From Campylobacterales bacterium (GTDB taxonomy: Bacteria > Campylobacterota > Campylobacteria > Campylobacterales > QNZT01): DNA of 47,908 nucleotides. The stretch spans positions 1-47,908 of the forward strand of contig JAMOMC010000033.1 of NCBI GenBank assembly GCA_027068765.1. Reading direction: 5' to 3'. Below the pieces are notes generated by a model that made no database searches, was not told where the DNA came from, and saw only the letters and a list, made by a program, of their open reading frames with translations. The stretch's first letter is position 1. Each line of letters starts with the position of its first letter. The position numbers were made by a program, and so were the translations under genes. This document shows, piece by piece, positions 1-7,891 of this stretch.

Positions 1-969
1 AACTATTTTGATGATGATATACAAATGTGTGAAAAGGTTTGCGACAACTGTTTGGGTGGAGAGAAGGAGTACAAAGATATAACCATTGAAGCTCAAAAGT
101 TTTTATCCACAATTTTGAGATGCGAAGAGAGATTTGGGCAGACTTATATCATCGATGTACTTAGAGGTTCAAATGCACAGAGGATTTTGGATTTTGGTCA
201 TGATAAGCTCTCTGTTCACGGTATTGGGGCTGATATGAGTAAAGAGCAGTGGGGTGCTGTATGTGATGCTCTTCTTGATGAAGATGCGGTGCAAATTGAT
301 GGTGAGTATAGAACATTAAAAATTACAAACATTGCAAAAGAGATACTCACAAAAAAAAGAACCATCAAGATAGATGCATCAAACTTAGTAACTCAAAAAT
401 CATACAAAGAGTACAAAACAGAGACTCCAAAAAGTGAAAGTTTTGAAACCTTTAGAGAGCTTAGAACAAAATTATCTAAAGAGGAGGGAGTTCCTCCTTA
501 TATAATATTTAGCGACAAAACCCTTTTGGAGATTTCAAACACCCTCCCCTCATCAAAAGAGGAGTTTTTAAATATATCAGGTGTTGGAGAGATGAAACTA
601 GAAAAATATGGTGAAGTTTTTTTAGAGCTTTGCAAATCTTTAAAAGATGCAGGAGAAAAAGAGATAAAGATGCTAGGTAAAACTTACATAGAGACACTTG
701 ATTTGATAAATATGGGAAAAAGCATAAAAGAGATTTACGAAACAAGAGAGCTAAAAGATCAAACTATAGCAAATCATGTAGCAGCACTATATGAGAACAA
801 GTACATAGACAAAGAGGTAAAAAATAAGCTTTTCGCTCCTTTGATTGATGAGTTTCCACAAGATATAAAGAGCTGGATTGAGGAGGGATTAAAAAATCAT
901 CAGTTAAGTGATTTGAGACAAAATCTTACTAAATTTTCATATCTATTTGATGAGTTGGATAAAAGTTAA
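1..969 (+). CDS. recQ: ATP-dependent DNA helicase RecQ, C-terminal part (5' end outside window)
   Basis: The reading frame is open from base 1, so this is the last 322 residues of a longer protein. Residues 10, 14 and 17 are cysteines spaced C-x3-C-x2-C, the end of the RecQ zinc-binding module. Next comes a winged-helix (RQC) region at about 25-120, then an HRDC domain at about 150-225 with the motif ISGVGEMKLEKYG, and a helix-turn-helix tail at about 240-285. RecQ unwinds DNA 3' to 5' in recombination and fork repair. The helicase motor itself lies upstream of the window. The stop codon overlaps the convergent MATE gene by four bases. The family call is firm because zinc, RQC and HRDC modules occur in the expected order. 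Confidence 0.9.
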   Translation, partial: NYFDDDIQMCEKVCDNCLGGEKEYKDITIEAQKFLSTILRCEERFGQTYIIDVLRGSNAQRILDFGHDKLSVHGIGADMSKEQWGAVCDALLDEDAVQIDGEYRTLKITNIAKEILTKKRTIKIDASNLVTQKSYKEYKTETPKSESFETFRELRTKLSKEEGVPPYIIFSDKTLLEISNTLPSSKEEFLNISGVGEMKLEKYGEVFLELCKSLKDAGEKEIKMLGKTYIETLDLINMGKSIKEIYETRELKDQTIANHVAALYENKYIDKEVKNKLFAPLIDEFPQDIKSWIEEGLKNHQLSDLRQNLTKFSYLFDELDKS

Positions 970-2300
970 ACTTTTATCTTTTTCCACTCTCCTTTATCAA
1001 ATGCTCTCCATAGGAAAAAAGCTTTAACAAAAGTATCACTAATCATCGCCAAATAGACAAAAAGAATTGAATTAAAGTAGTAAGAGAGAGCAAATGCAGG
1101 GATAATTCTCACAAGCCAAAGTGAAGTTAGGTTTATCTTTAGAGTTCTTTTACTATCTCCAGCTCCTCTTAAAGCTCCACTTAATACAAAATTAAAAGCT
1201 AAAGGAATTTGGGAAAAGCCGACTATTTGAAGATACAAGCTAGCCTCTTTGATAACCAAAGGGTCATCTGTAAAAAGCCAAACAATTGGTTCAGGTGTAA
1301 AAATCATAAAGAGCCCCAAAACAAACATAAAACTCATCGTATATTTTAAAACAAGCATTACATCACTTCTTGCCAAATCAGGATTTTTAGCTCCAAGCCC
1401 TTGCCCCATCAATGCCATCGCAGCTATCGTAAACCCAATCCCTGGCATAAATGCTAACCCTTCTATACGAAGCCCTATCTGATACCCTGCTAAAGCCTCT
1501 GTGCCATAATGAGCAATAATCATAGTAAAAAGCATAAAAGAGGAAAAAGTCAAACTTCTCTCAATAGATGCAGGAATACCAACCTTTAAAGCTCTTTTGA
1601 TTAAATTTTTTGAGTAAAAAAACATTGGAATATAGAGAGTCTTATGAGAAATATATAGATAAATATAAACAAAAAGCTCTAGTGCATTTACAATAACTGT
1701 TGCAATGGCCGCACCTTCAACTCCAAGAGCTGGCATACCTAAATTTCCATAAATCAAAATCCAATTTAAAAAGATATTTAATATAATCGAGACGGATTTT
1801 ATAACAAAAGGAGTTTTTGTATCTCCAGCTGAGCTTAAAGCTGTCACAAAAACTATTTTCAAAAAGATAAAAGGCAACATAAATGTCAAGATCTGAACAT
1901 AAGAGCCACCAAGCTCAACAACCTCTTTAGCAGTTCCAAACCAAACATAAATCATAGGAGAAACAAAATACCAAATAAATACAACAGGAATACTAAGATA
2001 AAAAGCAAATCTCAAAAGAGAACTAAATCCTAAAGATGCCTGCTTTATCTTGCCTCCACCAACAAATCTAGACAAAAGTGCACTTGTACCAATATGAAGA
2101 AGAGTTAAAACAGCATAAACAAACATCAAACTCTGAATCCCAAGCCCAACAGCAACAACAGCAAATGAGGAGATTCTCCCAACCATAATAAGATCAGTTA
2201 TGACTTGAAGCATATCTAAAAGCGAGTTTAAAGCAGCAGGAACAGCAAGAGAGAGAACTTTTTTATGTTTTTTTTTATCAATTTTACTAAATATATTCAT
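966..2300 (-). CDS. MATE family multidrug/Na+ efflux transporter
   Basis: This is a 444-residue integral membrane protein with about twelve hydrophobic spans in two similar halves, the usual size and layout of MATE exporters (NorM/DinF type). These move drugs or metabolites out of the cell using a Na+ or H+ gradient. Typical signs are the early segment LAVPAALNSLLDMLQVITD and the run MVGRI near residue 40; the substrate cannot be read. The start is the only sensible ATG and has no Shine-Dalgarno sequence. A -10-like TATACT ends six bases before it, so the message may be leaderless. The first eight codons and this promoter are duplicated about 940 bases upstream (see the repeats). Confidence 0.9.
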   Translation of the reverse strand: MNIFSKIDKKKHKKVLSLAVPAALNSLLDMLQVITDLIMVGRISSFAVVAVGLGIQSLMFVYAVLTLLHIGTSALLSRFVGGGKIKQASLGFSSLLRFAFYLSIPVVFIWYFVSPMIYVWFGTAKEVVELGGSYVQILTFMLPFIFLKIVFVTALSSAGDTKTPFVIKSVSIILNIFLNWILIYGNLGMPALGVEGAAIATVIVNALELFVYIYLYISHKTLYIPMFFYSKNLIKRALKVGIPASIERSLTFSSFMLFTMIIAHYGTEALAGYQIGLRIEGLAFMPGIGFTIAAMALMGQGLGAKNPDLARSDVMLVLKYTMSFMFVLGLFMIFTPEPIVWLFTDDPLVIKEASLYLQIVGFSQIPLAFNFVLSGALRGAGDSKRTLKINLTSLWLVRIIPAFALSYYFNSILFVYLAMISDTFVKAFFLWRAFDKGEWKKIKV

Positions 2301-2332
2301 TAAGAGAGTATACTACTAATAAATTAAAAGGC
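2277..2332. repeat. Direct repeat copy 1: MATE start codons plus promoter
   Basis: This 56-base segment recurs at 3221-3279. The first 38 positions agree at 35, and the rest agrees with small gaps. Copy 1 holds the first eight MATE codons (read leftward) and the self-complementary octamer AGTATACT (2307-2314), which can serve as a -10 element in either direction. The hydrolase gene lies between the copies. Confidence 0.85.
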
Positions 2333-2345
2333 GATGCATTATAGC

Positions 2346-3191
2346 TTATAAATATTTAGCAAAAAAGAATAAAACTTTTTTCTCATACTCTTTTTTTGCA
2401 AATGTATGGAAGTTTGTGTGATGAGCATTTTTAACTATCCATAAATCCTTAATAGTAGTAGAAGAGATAGAGTTATAAAGTCTCATAGTCTCTTCAATTG
2501 TAGCTCTTTCATCAACCTCTCCTCCTATGATAAAAATAGGAGAGGTAACGGTGTTTATTGAAGACTCTGGTCGTAACATTTCAGAGTTTATATTAAGTCT
2601 TAAAGGTAGTTGAGAGGTAAGCATCCATGATAAAGATTTTGCCCAATTTCCAAACTTCATCGAGAGTCGATTTCCTATAGCAGTAGAGATATCAGCATAA
2701 GTCTCTTCAATTATTATAGCATCAAACTTTACATCACTCAAAAGAATACTTGCACCACCGAGAGAAACCCCTATAGCCCCTATCTTTCTTTTTGGAAATT
2801 TAGTTTTTAAATATTTATGAACTTCTCGCACATTTTTACTCTCAAGGTGTCCAAATGTATTATACTCTCCAGATGATTGACCATGGGCATTAAAATCTAT
2901 TGTCATAACCCCATATCCAACACTTTTAAAGAGTTCAACTCTTGACTGCATACTTTTTTGAGAACCTCCAAGAGGATGAAACAATGAGATAATTGGTTTA
3001 TCTAATTCCCCAATATATAAAGTTCCAGATATATTTCCATCAGTTGTTTTTAAATTGACAGATATAGACTCTTTAGGAGGTAAAAATAAATCATAATTTA
3101 CTCTATTTATTAAAGTAGATCCAACAAGATAAAGTAAGGAGCTGGAAACAATGATAAATATAACAACTAATGAACTTAAAGTTTTTTTCAT
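2346..3191 (-). CDS. Membrane-anchored or secreted alpha/beta hydrolase
   Basis: This 281-residue protein starts with an uncleaved or cleavable hydrophobic segment (about 7-27), so the enzyme should sit outside the inner membrane. The rest looks like an alpha/beta hydrolase of the S33 type. The oxyanion-region motif is FHPLGG, the nucleophile elbow is GVSLGG at about 140, an acid candidate lies in GGEVDERA, and the catalytic histidine candidate is in NAHHTNF. Such enzymes cleave esters or amides; the substrate is unknown. No Shine-Dalgarno sequence precedes the ATG. Instead an 18-codon leader ORF ends on it with an ATGA overlap. The gene is the sole content of a segment flanked by direct repeats, which suggests insertion next to MATE. 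Confidence 0.8.
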   Translation of the reverse strand: MKKTLSSLVVIFIIVSSSLLYLVGSTLINRVNYDLFLPPKESISVNLKTTDGNISGTLYIGELDKPIISLFHPLGGSQKSMQSRVELFKSVGYGVMTIDFNAHGQSSGEYNTFGHLESKNVREVHKYLKTKFPKRKIGAIGVSLGGASILLSDVKFDAIIIEETYADISTAIGNRLSMKFGNWAKSLSWMLTSQLPLRLNINSEMLRPESSINTVTSPIFIIGGEVDERATIEETMRLYNSISSTTIKDLWIVKNAHHTNFHTFAKKEYEKKVLFFFAKYL

Positions 3192-3244
3192 AACAAGGCT
3201 TTTTTATTTATAAAATAATTATCAATTTTGCTAAATATATTCAT
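3188..3244 (-). CDS. 18-codon leader ORF, relic of the MATE start
   Basis: Read leftward, repeat copy 2 gives an ATG followed by MNIFSKID, the same first eight residues as MATE, then ten unrelated residues (NYFINKKALL) and a TGA. That TGA overlaps the hydrolase ATG as ATGA. A TATACT ends six bases before its ATG. I infer a truncated copy of the MATE start that may now feed ribosomes into the hydrolase gene. Translation is not proven. Confidence 0.45.
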   Translation of the reverse strand: MNIFSKIDNYFINKKALL

Positions 3245-3279
3245 GAAGATAGTATACTAAATAATAAATTTTAAAAGGC
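3221..3279. repeat. Direct repeat copy 2: promoter region of the PhnA-like gene and leader ORF
   Basis: This is the partner of 2277-2332. It keeps eight MATE codons (one synonymous change, AGT to AGC) and the octamer AGTATACT at 3251-3258. Rightward, the octamer lies about 30 bases before the PhnA-like start. Leftward, it ends six bases before the leader ORF. The original divergent MATE/PhnA promoter was probably duplicated when the hydrolase gene arrived. Confidence 0.85.
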
Positions 3280-3286
3280 AAGAGAT

Positions 3287-3844
3287 ATGAGTGTAAAAAA
3301 GGAACTATTAAAACGAAGTGGCTCAAAATGTGAGCTTTGTAACAGTGAAAATGATTTAAGTGTCAAAGAGGTCTCCCCATCAGATGCAAGTGCAGAACAG
3401 TCCATCTTAGTATGTAAAATATGCAAAAACCTTATACAGAACCCTGATGATAAAAAGCTAGAGCATTGGCACTGTTTAAATGATAGTATGTGGAGCACAC
3501 AGCCAGCTATACAAGTGATGGCTTATCGTATATTAAAGAGTATAAAAGCTCAAGATTTACTAGATATACTCTATTTGGAAGATGATATAAAAACTTGGGC
3601 AGATACAAAAGATACAAATAGCGATGAAGATAGTGAGCCTACACTAGATGTTAACAACACAAAACTTCAAGCAGGAGATAGTGTAACAATTATCAAAGAT
3701 TTGGAGGTAAAAGGTGCAGGTTTTACAGCCAAAAGAGGAAGTGTTGTAAAAAATATCTCACTTACAAATAATCCCATGCAGATTGAGGGAAGAGTAAATG
3801 GGGTTAAGATTGTGCTTGTTTCTAAGTTTTTGAAAAAGATGTAA
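3287..3844 (+). CDS. PhnA/YjdM family zinc-ribbon protein
   Basis: This 185-residue protein has the two-part YjdM layout. An N-terminal zinc ribbon carries CELC near residue 16 and CKIC near residue 45, and a C-terminal domain at about 115-185 begins LQAGDSVTIIKDLEVKGAG, typical of the PhnA domain. The family was named after the E. coli alkylphosphonate operon, but to my knowledge it is not needed for phosphonate breakdown and its role is unclear. No phn genes are nearby. The start has only a weak Shine-Dalgarno-like run in the duplicated promoter repeat. The gene diverges from the hydrolase and MATE genes. Confidence 0.85.
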   Translation: MSVKKELLKRSGSKCELCNSENDLSVKEVSPSDASAEQSILVCKICKNLIQNPDDKKLEHWHCLNDSMWSTQPAIQVMAYRILKSIKAQDLLDILYLEDDIKTWADTKDTNSDEDSEPTLDVNNTKLQAGDSVTIIKDLEVKGAGFTAKRGSVVKNISLTNNPMQIEGRVNGVKIVLVSKFLKKM

Positions 3845-3849
3845 TTATT

Positions 3850-4716
3850 TCAACTTTTACATCTACCAAGTGCCACACCTTCCCTAAGTCCATCATCAAT
3901 AATCAAAACTTCACAAAACCCAAATATCTTCAAAATCTCCCTAAATATAATAATACCAGCAACAATCAAATCATCCCTAGAAGCCCCAACCCATCTAACT
4001 CTCTCACTCTCACTCATCTTTAAAAGCTCTCTTAATGCTCTATTTATATCATCCATACTCAAAACCATTCCATTAACTTTTTTATAATCATAACTCTCAT
4101 AATCCATACCTTGTAAAAAAGAAGCTACTGTTGTTGGAGTACCAGAAGATGCTATAAAAGTTTTTGGCTTTTTTATCTTTTTTGCAAGTTTACTAACTTC
4201 TAAAAGCTCTTTTTTAATCCCATCTTCAATATCATCTAATAAATACTTATCTGAAATGCTAACAATCCCAATATCAAAACTCACCTCAAAATCCTTAAAA
4301 ATGAGCTCCGTAGAACCTCCTCCAAGATCCATTAAAACATAACTCTCTACATCCATATTTTCAAGATGCAATCTATTCTCAACCGCAACTTTAGTAAATC
4401 TAGCCTCACATTTAGCAGATATTATCTCAAACTCCAGCCCTGTTGCATCTTTGATTTTTTTCAACACCAAAGCACTATTTGTAGCTTTTCTTAAAGCTGC
4501 AGTTGTAACTGCCTTTGCGTCCGTTAAATCAAAAAACTCTTTTGCATCTTCAATAGCTTTAATTATCCTCTTAACTGCATCTTTAGAAATCTCTCCATTT
4601 TTAGATATCCCCTCAGCAGTTTTCACAACTCTTTCAAACCCTAAAACTCTCTGTTTTGTATCACAATCTATCTCTACAACTCGAAAACTATTTGAACCTA
4701 AATCACAAGCTATCAT
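3850..4716 (-). CDS. Ppx/GppA family phosphatase, short form
   Basis: The protein has the two phosphate-binding signatures of the actin-like ASKHA fold, DLGSNSFRVVEID at residues 5-17 and LMDLGGGSTELIF at about 127, plus the EARF segment between them that holds the expected catalytic glutamate. Members hydrolyse inorganic polyphosphate (Ppx) or pppGpp (GppA). At 288 residues it is only the N-terminal catalytic pair of subdomains; E. coli Ppx and GppA are near 500 and carry an extra HD-like part. Short forms exist in other bacteria, so this is not necessarily a truncation. Substrate preference cannot be read from the sequence. It is probably co-transcribed with the membrane gene 12 bases upstream. 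Confidence 0.85.
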   Translation of the reverse strand: MIACDLGSNSFRVVEIDCDTKQRVLGFERVVKTAEGISKNGEISKDAVKRIIKAIEDAKEFFDLTDAKAVTTAALRKATNSALVLKKIKDATGLEFEIISAKCEARFTKVAVENRLHLENMDVESYVLMDLGGGSTELIFKDFEVSFDIGIVSISDKYLLDDIEDGIKKELLEVSKLAKKIKKPKTFIASSGTPTTVASFLQGMDYESYDYKKVNGMVLSMDDINRALRELLKMSESERVRWVGASRDDLIVAGIIIFREILKIFGFCEVLIIDDGLREGVALGRCKS

Positions 4717-4728
4717 TAAAAAATCCTT

Positions 4729-5109
4729 TTAACGTATAATATATTCATTGTTCATCATAGCAAATCTATATGCAATTGGTGTAAAGATTATAAGATCAAT
4801 CACGATTGCAAAAAAGTATGCATTCATAAAAACTTCATAATATTGTGCATTAGACACCGGTCTTATATATGCTTCAAACACTATAAAAAGAGGTGCTATA
4901 GAAAAAATCAAATCCAGAAAAAAACCAGACTGTTTACCAGGCTTTCTAAATACAACTCCTACCCCTTGTGTAGCAAAGAACCCAAGAAAAAAATATATAC
5001 CATAGATATAAAGCTCTCTCTCTTTTAATTCAAAAAGCTCTCCATCTATTAAAACCAAAAAACCTACAACAAAAAACAGTAAACTACCTAAAACATTAAA
5101 ATATCTCAT
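4729..5109 (-). CDS. Small four-span membrane protein, unknown function
   Basis: This 126-residue protein has four hydrophobic stretches (about 4-22, 34-51, 66-84 and 96-116) joined by short charged loops. I do not recognise the family. Two in-frame ATGs are possible. The first (5115) abuts the AAGGA at 5118-5122 too closely, while the second (5109) has a seven-base spacing, so I chose the second. A good -10 (TATAAT, leftward, 5144-5149) lies about 35 bases upstream, beneath a large palindrome shared with the divergent WYL regulator. The downstream Ppx/GppA gene follows after 12 bases and is probably in the same transcript. Confidence 0.65.
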   Translation of the reverse strand: MRYFNVLGSLLFFVVGFLVLIDGELFELKERELYIYGIYFFLGFFATQGVGVVFRKPGKQSGFFLDLIFSIAPLFIVFEAYIRPVSNAQYYEVFMNAYFFAIVIDLIIFTPIAYRFAMMNNEYIIR

Positions 5110-5143
5110 ATACATGTCCTTTTTCTGGTTTTAATTTCCATAC

Positions 5144-5211
5144 ATTATACAAAATCAAAGCGAACACTACAGTTCGTTTTGATTGACAAATAGCTCAAAA
5201 TATGCTACTAT
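5144..5211. promoter_or_regulatory. Divergent promoters overlaid by a 13-bp-arm palindrome
   Basis: Arms at 5153-5165 and 5172-5184 pair at 12 of 13 positions around a six-base spacer; the core is CGAAC-N6-GTTCG. The right arm overlaps a rightward -35 TTGACA (5183-5188), which has a 17-base spacer to TACTAT (5206-5211) just before the WYL gene. The left arm lies behind a leftward TATAAT (read on the minus strand, 5144-5149) for the membrane-protein gene. A protein bound here would cover both promoters. The obvious candidate is the WYL regulator itself, by inference. Confidence 0.65.
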
Positions 5212-5216
5212 TTCAC

Positions 5217-6140
5217 ATGGCTAAAAAAGATTATGACAAAACACTTACTAGATTGATAGGAATCTTGACTAAACTTTCACTGTGTGAACTTTTAGATTCA
5301 AAAGAGTTTTCTGAAATATATAGTGTCACTCAAAGAACAATTCAAAAAGATATTTATACTAGATTAAACTCTTTCCCTATTGAAAAAAACACTCAAGGTA
5401 AATTCAAATTTATCGATGGCTTTTCACTTGATAAGTCCATGTTAAATATAGATGAGATGATTTTAATATCTCTATCACTCTCACAATTTGATAATATGAA
5501 ATATTTTCACGATACAAGCGATAAAATTTTTGGTAAACTTCTCTATCCAAAACTCTCTAATCCATACTTTATCAAACAAAATCAACTAGCTCCGATAAAT
5601 ACAAACCCTAAACTACACAGCCAATTAAAAAGAGCTATCAAAAATAAATATATTATAGAGATTGTTTTTGGAGAGAATATTTTTACAGTTGAGCCATATA
5701 AATTAACCAATTTTGACGGCTTTTGGTATCTATTTGCAAAAGATATAAAGACCAATAAGATGCAAAACTATATATTATCTGAAATCAAAAAAGTCTCAAT
5801 TACAACTAAACAGTATAAAATAACAGATGAAAAAATCAACAATATCCTAAAAAATGTTCACTCAGCTTGGTTTGAGGATGGTGAAGCATATACAGTAATC
5901 ATCAAAGTAAATAAAAACATAGCTCACTACTTTAAACAAAGAAACTTTTTACACTCTCAAAAGATTTTACAAGAGTTTGAAAATGGAGATTTACAAATCT
6001 CTTTTGATGTGACACATGATGAAGATATAGACAATATAATCAAGTCATGGCTACCTGATATTGAAGTTTTAGAACCTAAAAGATATAAAAAGAAAATTAT
6101 ATCTGAACTTAAAGAGTATCTCTCTCAAATTGACAAATAA
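5217..6140 (+). CDS. WYL-domain transcriptional regulator
   Basis: The N-terminal 70 residues form a winged helix-turn-helix (the stretch SVTQRTIQKDI is the recognition helix region). The C-terminal half is a WYL domain, with VEPYKLTNFDGFWYLFAKD as its core strand-turn-strand. WYL domains often sense ligands such as nucleotides or single-stranded DNA in stress, defence and repair regulators. I start at the ATG giving MAKKDYDK (307 residues), since the upstream alternative ATG lies inside the promoter. A -35/-10 pair ends five bases before this ATG, so the message may be leaderless. No Shine-Dalgarno sequence is visible. No CRISPR or defence genes lie beside it. Confidence 0.85.
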   Translation: MAKKDYDKTLTRLIGILTKLSLCELLDSKEFSEIYSVTQRTIQKDIYTRLNSFPIEKNTQGKFKFIDGFSLDKSMLNIDEMILISLSLSQFDNMKYFHDTSDKIFGKLLYPKLSNPYFIKQNQLAPINTNPKLHSQLKRAIKNKYIIEIVFGENIFTVEPYKLTNFDGFWYLFAKDIKTNKMQNYILSEIKKVSITTKQYKITDEKINNILKNVHSAWFEDGEAYTVIIKVNKNIAHYFKQRNFLHSQKILQEFENGDLQISFDVTHDEDIDNIIKSWLPDIEVLEPKRYKKKIISELKEYLSQIDK

Positions 6141-6146
6141 TAGTTA

Positions 6147-6155
6147 TGATATAAT
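6147..6155 (+). promoter_or_regulatory. Extended -10 promoter for pdxJ-pdxA
   Basis: TG-A-TATAAT is a perfect extended -10, with TATAAT at 6150-6155, followed by CTC. The TTGACA-like run at 6130-6135 is only 14 bases away, too near for a normal -35. The start codon of pdxJ lies 25 bases downstream of the hexamer. The same TGATATAATCTC string occurs before the LapB-like gene at 42785. Confidence 0.6.
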
Positions 6156-6179
6156 CTCTACTAAAAAAGGTTATATCAT

Positions 6180-6962
6180 ATGTTACTTGGAGTAAATATA
6201 GACCACATAGCAGTTTTAAGAGAAGCTAGAAAGATAAACGATCCAGACCCATTAGATGCGCTCTTTTTAGCTATCAAAGCAGGAGCAGATCAAATCACTA
6301 TCCACTTAAGAGAAGATAGACGACATATTAACGAATATGATGTAGAGAGAATTATAAAACACTCAAATATTCCTGTAAATGTTGAGTGTAGTGTTGACCC
6401 TGATATCATAGAGATTATTGCTGAGCTTAAACCACATCGTGTCACTTTTGTCCCTGAAAAAAGAGAAGAAGTTACTACAGAAGGTGGATTAAACTTTAAT
6501 GATATAAATTATGCAAATCTTGATAAAGCAGTACATTTTCTAAAAGCAAGAGAGATAGAGACTTCATTTTTTATAGACCCCACAAAAGAGGCTGTAAGAT
6601 CTGCAAAAGGGATAGGAGTTGAGTGGATTGAGCTCCATACAGGAACTTATACAAATATCTTTGCAATGCTTAATTCAAATCTTTCATATACTCCACATTC
6701 CATAAAAGAGTTAGAGGTTGAGAGAAGTAGGCTTAAAAAAATGCTTGCAAAAAGTTTAAACTCTTTAGAAGAAGCTGCCAATAGTGCTGAAGAGTATGGC
6801 TTAAAAATAGCAGCAGGTCATGGGCTAAATTATCAAAATGTTAGTGAAATTTGTAAAATAGAGCTTATTGAAGAGTTAAACATTGGTCAAAGCATCATAG
6901 CAAGATCTATTTTTAGTGGTTTTGAAGATGCTGTAAAAGAGATGGTTAAACTTGTAAAATGA
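6180..6962 (+). CDS. pdxJ: Pyridoxine 5'-phosphate synthase PdxJ
   Basis: PdxJ condenses 3-amino-2-oxopropyl phosphate with 1-deoxy-D-xylulose 5-phosphate to make pyridoxine 5'-phosphate, the last ring-forming step of the DXP-dependent vitamin B6 route. The 260-residue protein is a full-length TIM barrel. It opens with LGVNIDHIAVLREAR and carries the conserved HLREDRRHI at about 42, the catalytic-glutamate segment VECSVDP at about 70, and AAGHGLNY near 211. The start ATG follows AAAAAAGG with nine bases between. The stop overlaps the pdxA start as ATGA, so the two enzymes that act in sequence are translationally coupled. Confidence 0.97.
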   Translation: MLLGVNIDHIAVLREARKINDPDPLDALFLAIKAGADQITIHLREDRRHINEYDVERIIKHSNIPVNVECSVDPDIIEIIAELKPHRVTFVPEKREEVTTEGGLNFNDINYANLDKAVHFLKAREIETSFFIDPTKEAVRSAKGIGVEWIELHTGTYTNIFAMLNSNLSYTPHSIKELEVERSRLKKMLAKSLNSLEEAANSAEEYGLKIAAGHGLNYQNVSEICKIELIEELNIGQSIIARSIFSGFEDAVKEMVKLVK

Positions 6963-7891
6963 AAATTGCAATCAGCATCGGTGATTTAAACGGTGTGGGA
7001 GTTGAAATCGCATTAAAAGCTCACAAAAAAGTAAAAAGCATCTGTAATCCTGTATACATGATAAGTAAACAGATGCTCAAACAATCTTCAGATTTATTAC
7101 ACATTAAAATACCAAAAGATTTTAACTGCTTTGAAGTTGGAGAAAATTTTAAAATAATTCCATCACAAGCTACAAAAGAGAGTGGAAAATACTCTTTTTT
7201 ATCATTTCAAAAAGCGATAAATCTAGCACAAACAAAAGAAGTAGATGCCATTGTAACTCTACCTATAAACAAAGAAGCTTGGAGTAAAACAGGAGTAGAT
7301 TTTAAAGGACACACTGACTTTTTAGCTGAACACTTTAACAAAGAAGCTATCATGATGATAGGGTGTGAAAAACTTTTTTGTGCTTTTTATACTCATCACA
7401 TTCCACTAAAAGATGTAGCAAAAAAAATAAAAAAAGAGCCTTTAAAAAACTTTCTTATAAATTTTTACAATCAAGTCAAAGAGGAGAAGATAGGAGTTTT
7501 AGGATTAAACCCTCATGCTGGTGACAATGGAGTTATTGGAGATGAAGAAAAAGAGATAAAAAAAGCTATAAAAGAGGCAAATGAGAGTTTAATGGAGCAA
7601 GTTTTTGTAGGACCTTTAGTTCCTGACACTGCATTTACACCACATTTGAGAAAAAATTTGAACTATTTTGTCTGCATGTATCACGACCAAGGGCTCATAG
7701 CTGTAAAATCACTCTTTTTTGATGAGTCCATAAATGTAAGCCTAAACCTCCCAATTATAAGAGTCTCAGTTGATCACGGAAGTGCTTATGATATAGCTTA
7801 CAAAGATAAAAACCCATCAACAAAAAGTTATATAAATGCAGTAAAAGAAGCTCTACGACTTGTACAAAAACATAAAAAGTATCTTATCTAA
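6959..7891 (+). CDS. pdxA: 4-hydroxythreonine-4-phosphate dehydrogenase PdxA
   Basis: PdxA oxidises 4-phosphohydroxy-L-threonine; the product decarboxylates to the aminoketone used by PdxJ. The 310 residues match the usual length. Metal-binding histidines are visible in KGHTDFLAEHF (about 104), GLNPHAGDNG (about 182) and CMYHDQGLIAVK (about 240). The first strand has the dinucleotide-binding-like AISIGDLNGVG. The gene overlaps pdxJ by four bases and its end overlaps the convergent acyltransferase gene by four bases. Upstream B6 enzymes such as PdxB and SerC are not in this window. Confidence 0.97.
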   Translation: MKIAISIGDLNGVGVEIALKAHKKVKSICNPVYMISKQMLKQSSDLLHIKIPKDFNCFEVGENFKIIPSQATKESGKYSFLSFQKAINLAQTKEVDAIVTLPINKEAWSKTGVDFKGHTDFLAEHFNKEAIMMIGCEKLFCAFYTHHIPLKDVAKKIKKEPLKNFLINFYNQVKEEKIGVLGLNPHAGDNGVIGDEEKEIKKAIKEANESLMEQVFVGPLVPDTAFTPHLRKNLNYFVCMYHDQGLIAVKSLFFDESINVSLNLPIIRVSVDHGSAYDIAYKDKNPSTKSYINAVKEALRLVQKHKKYLI

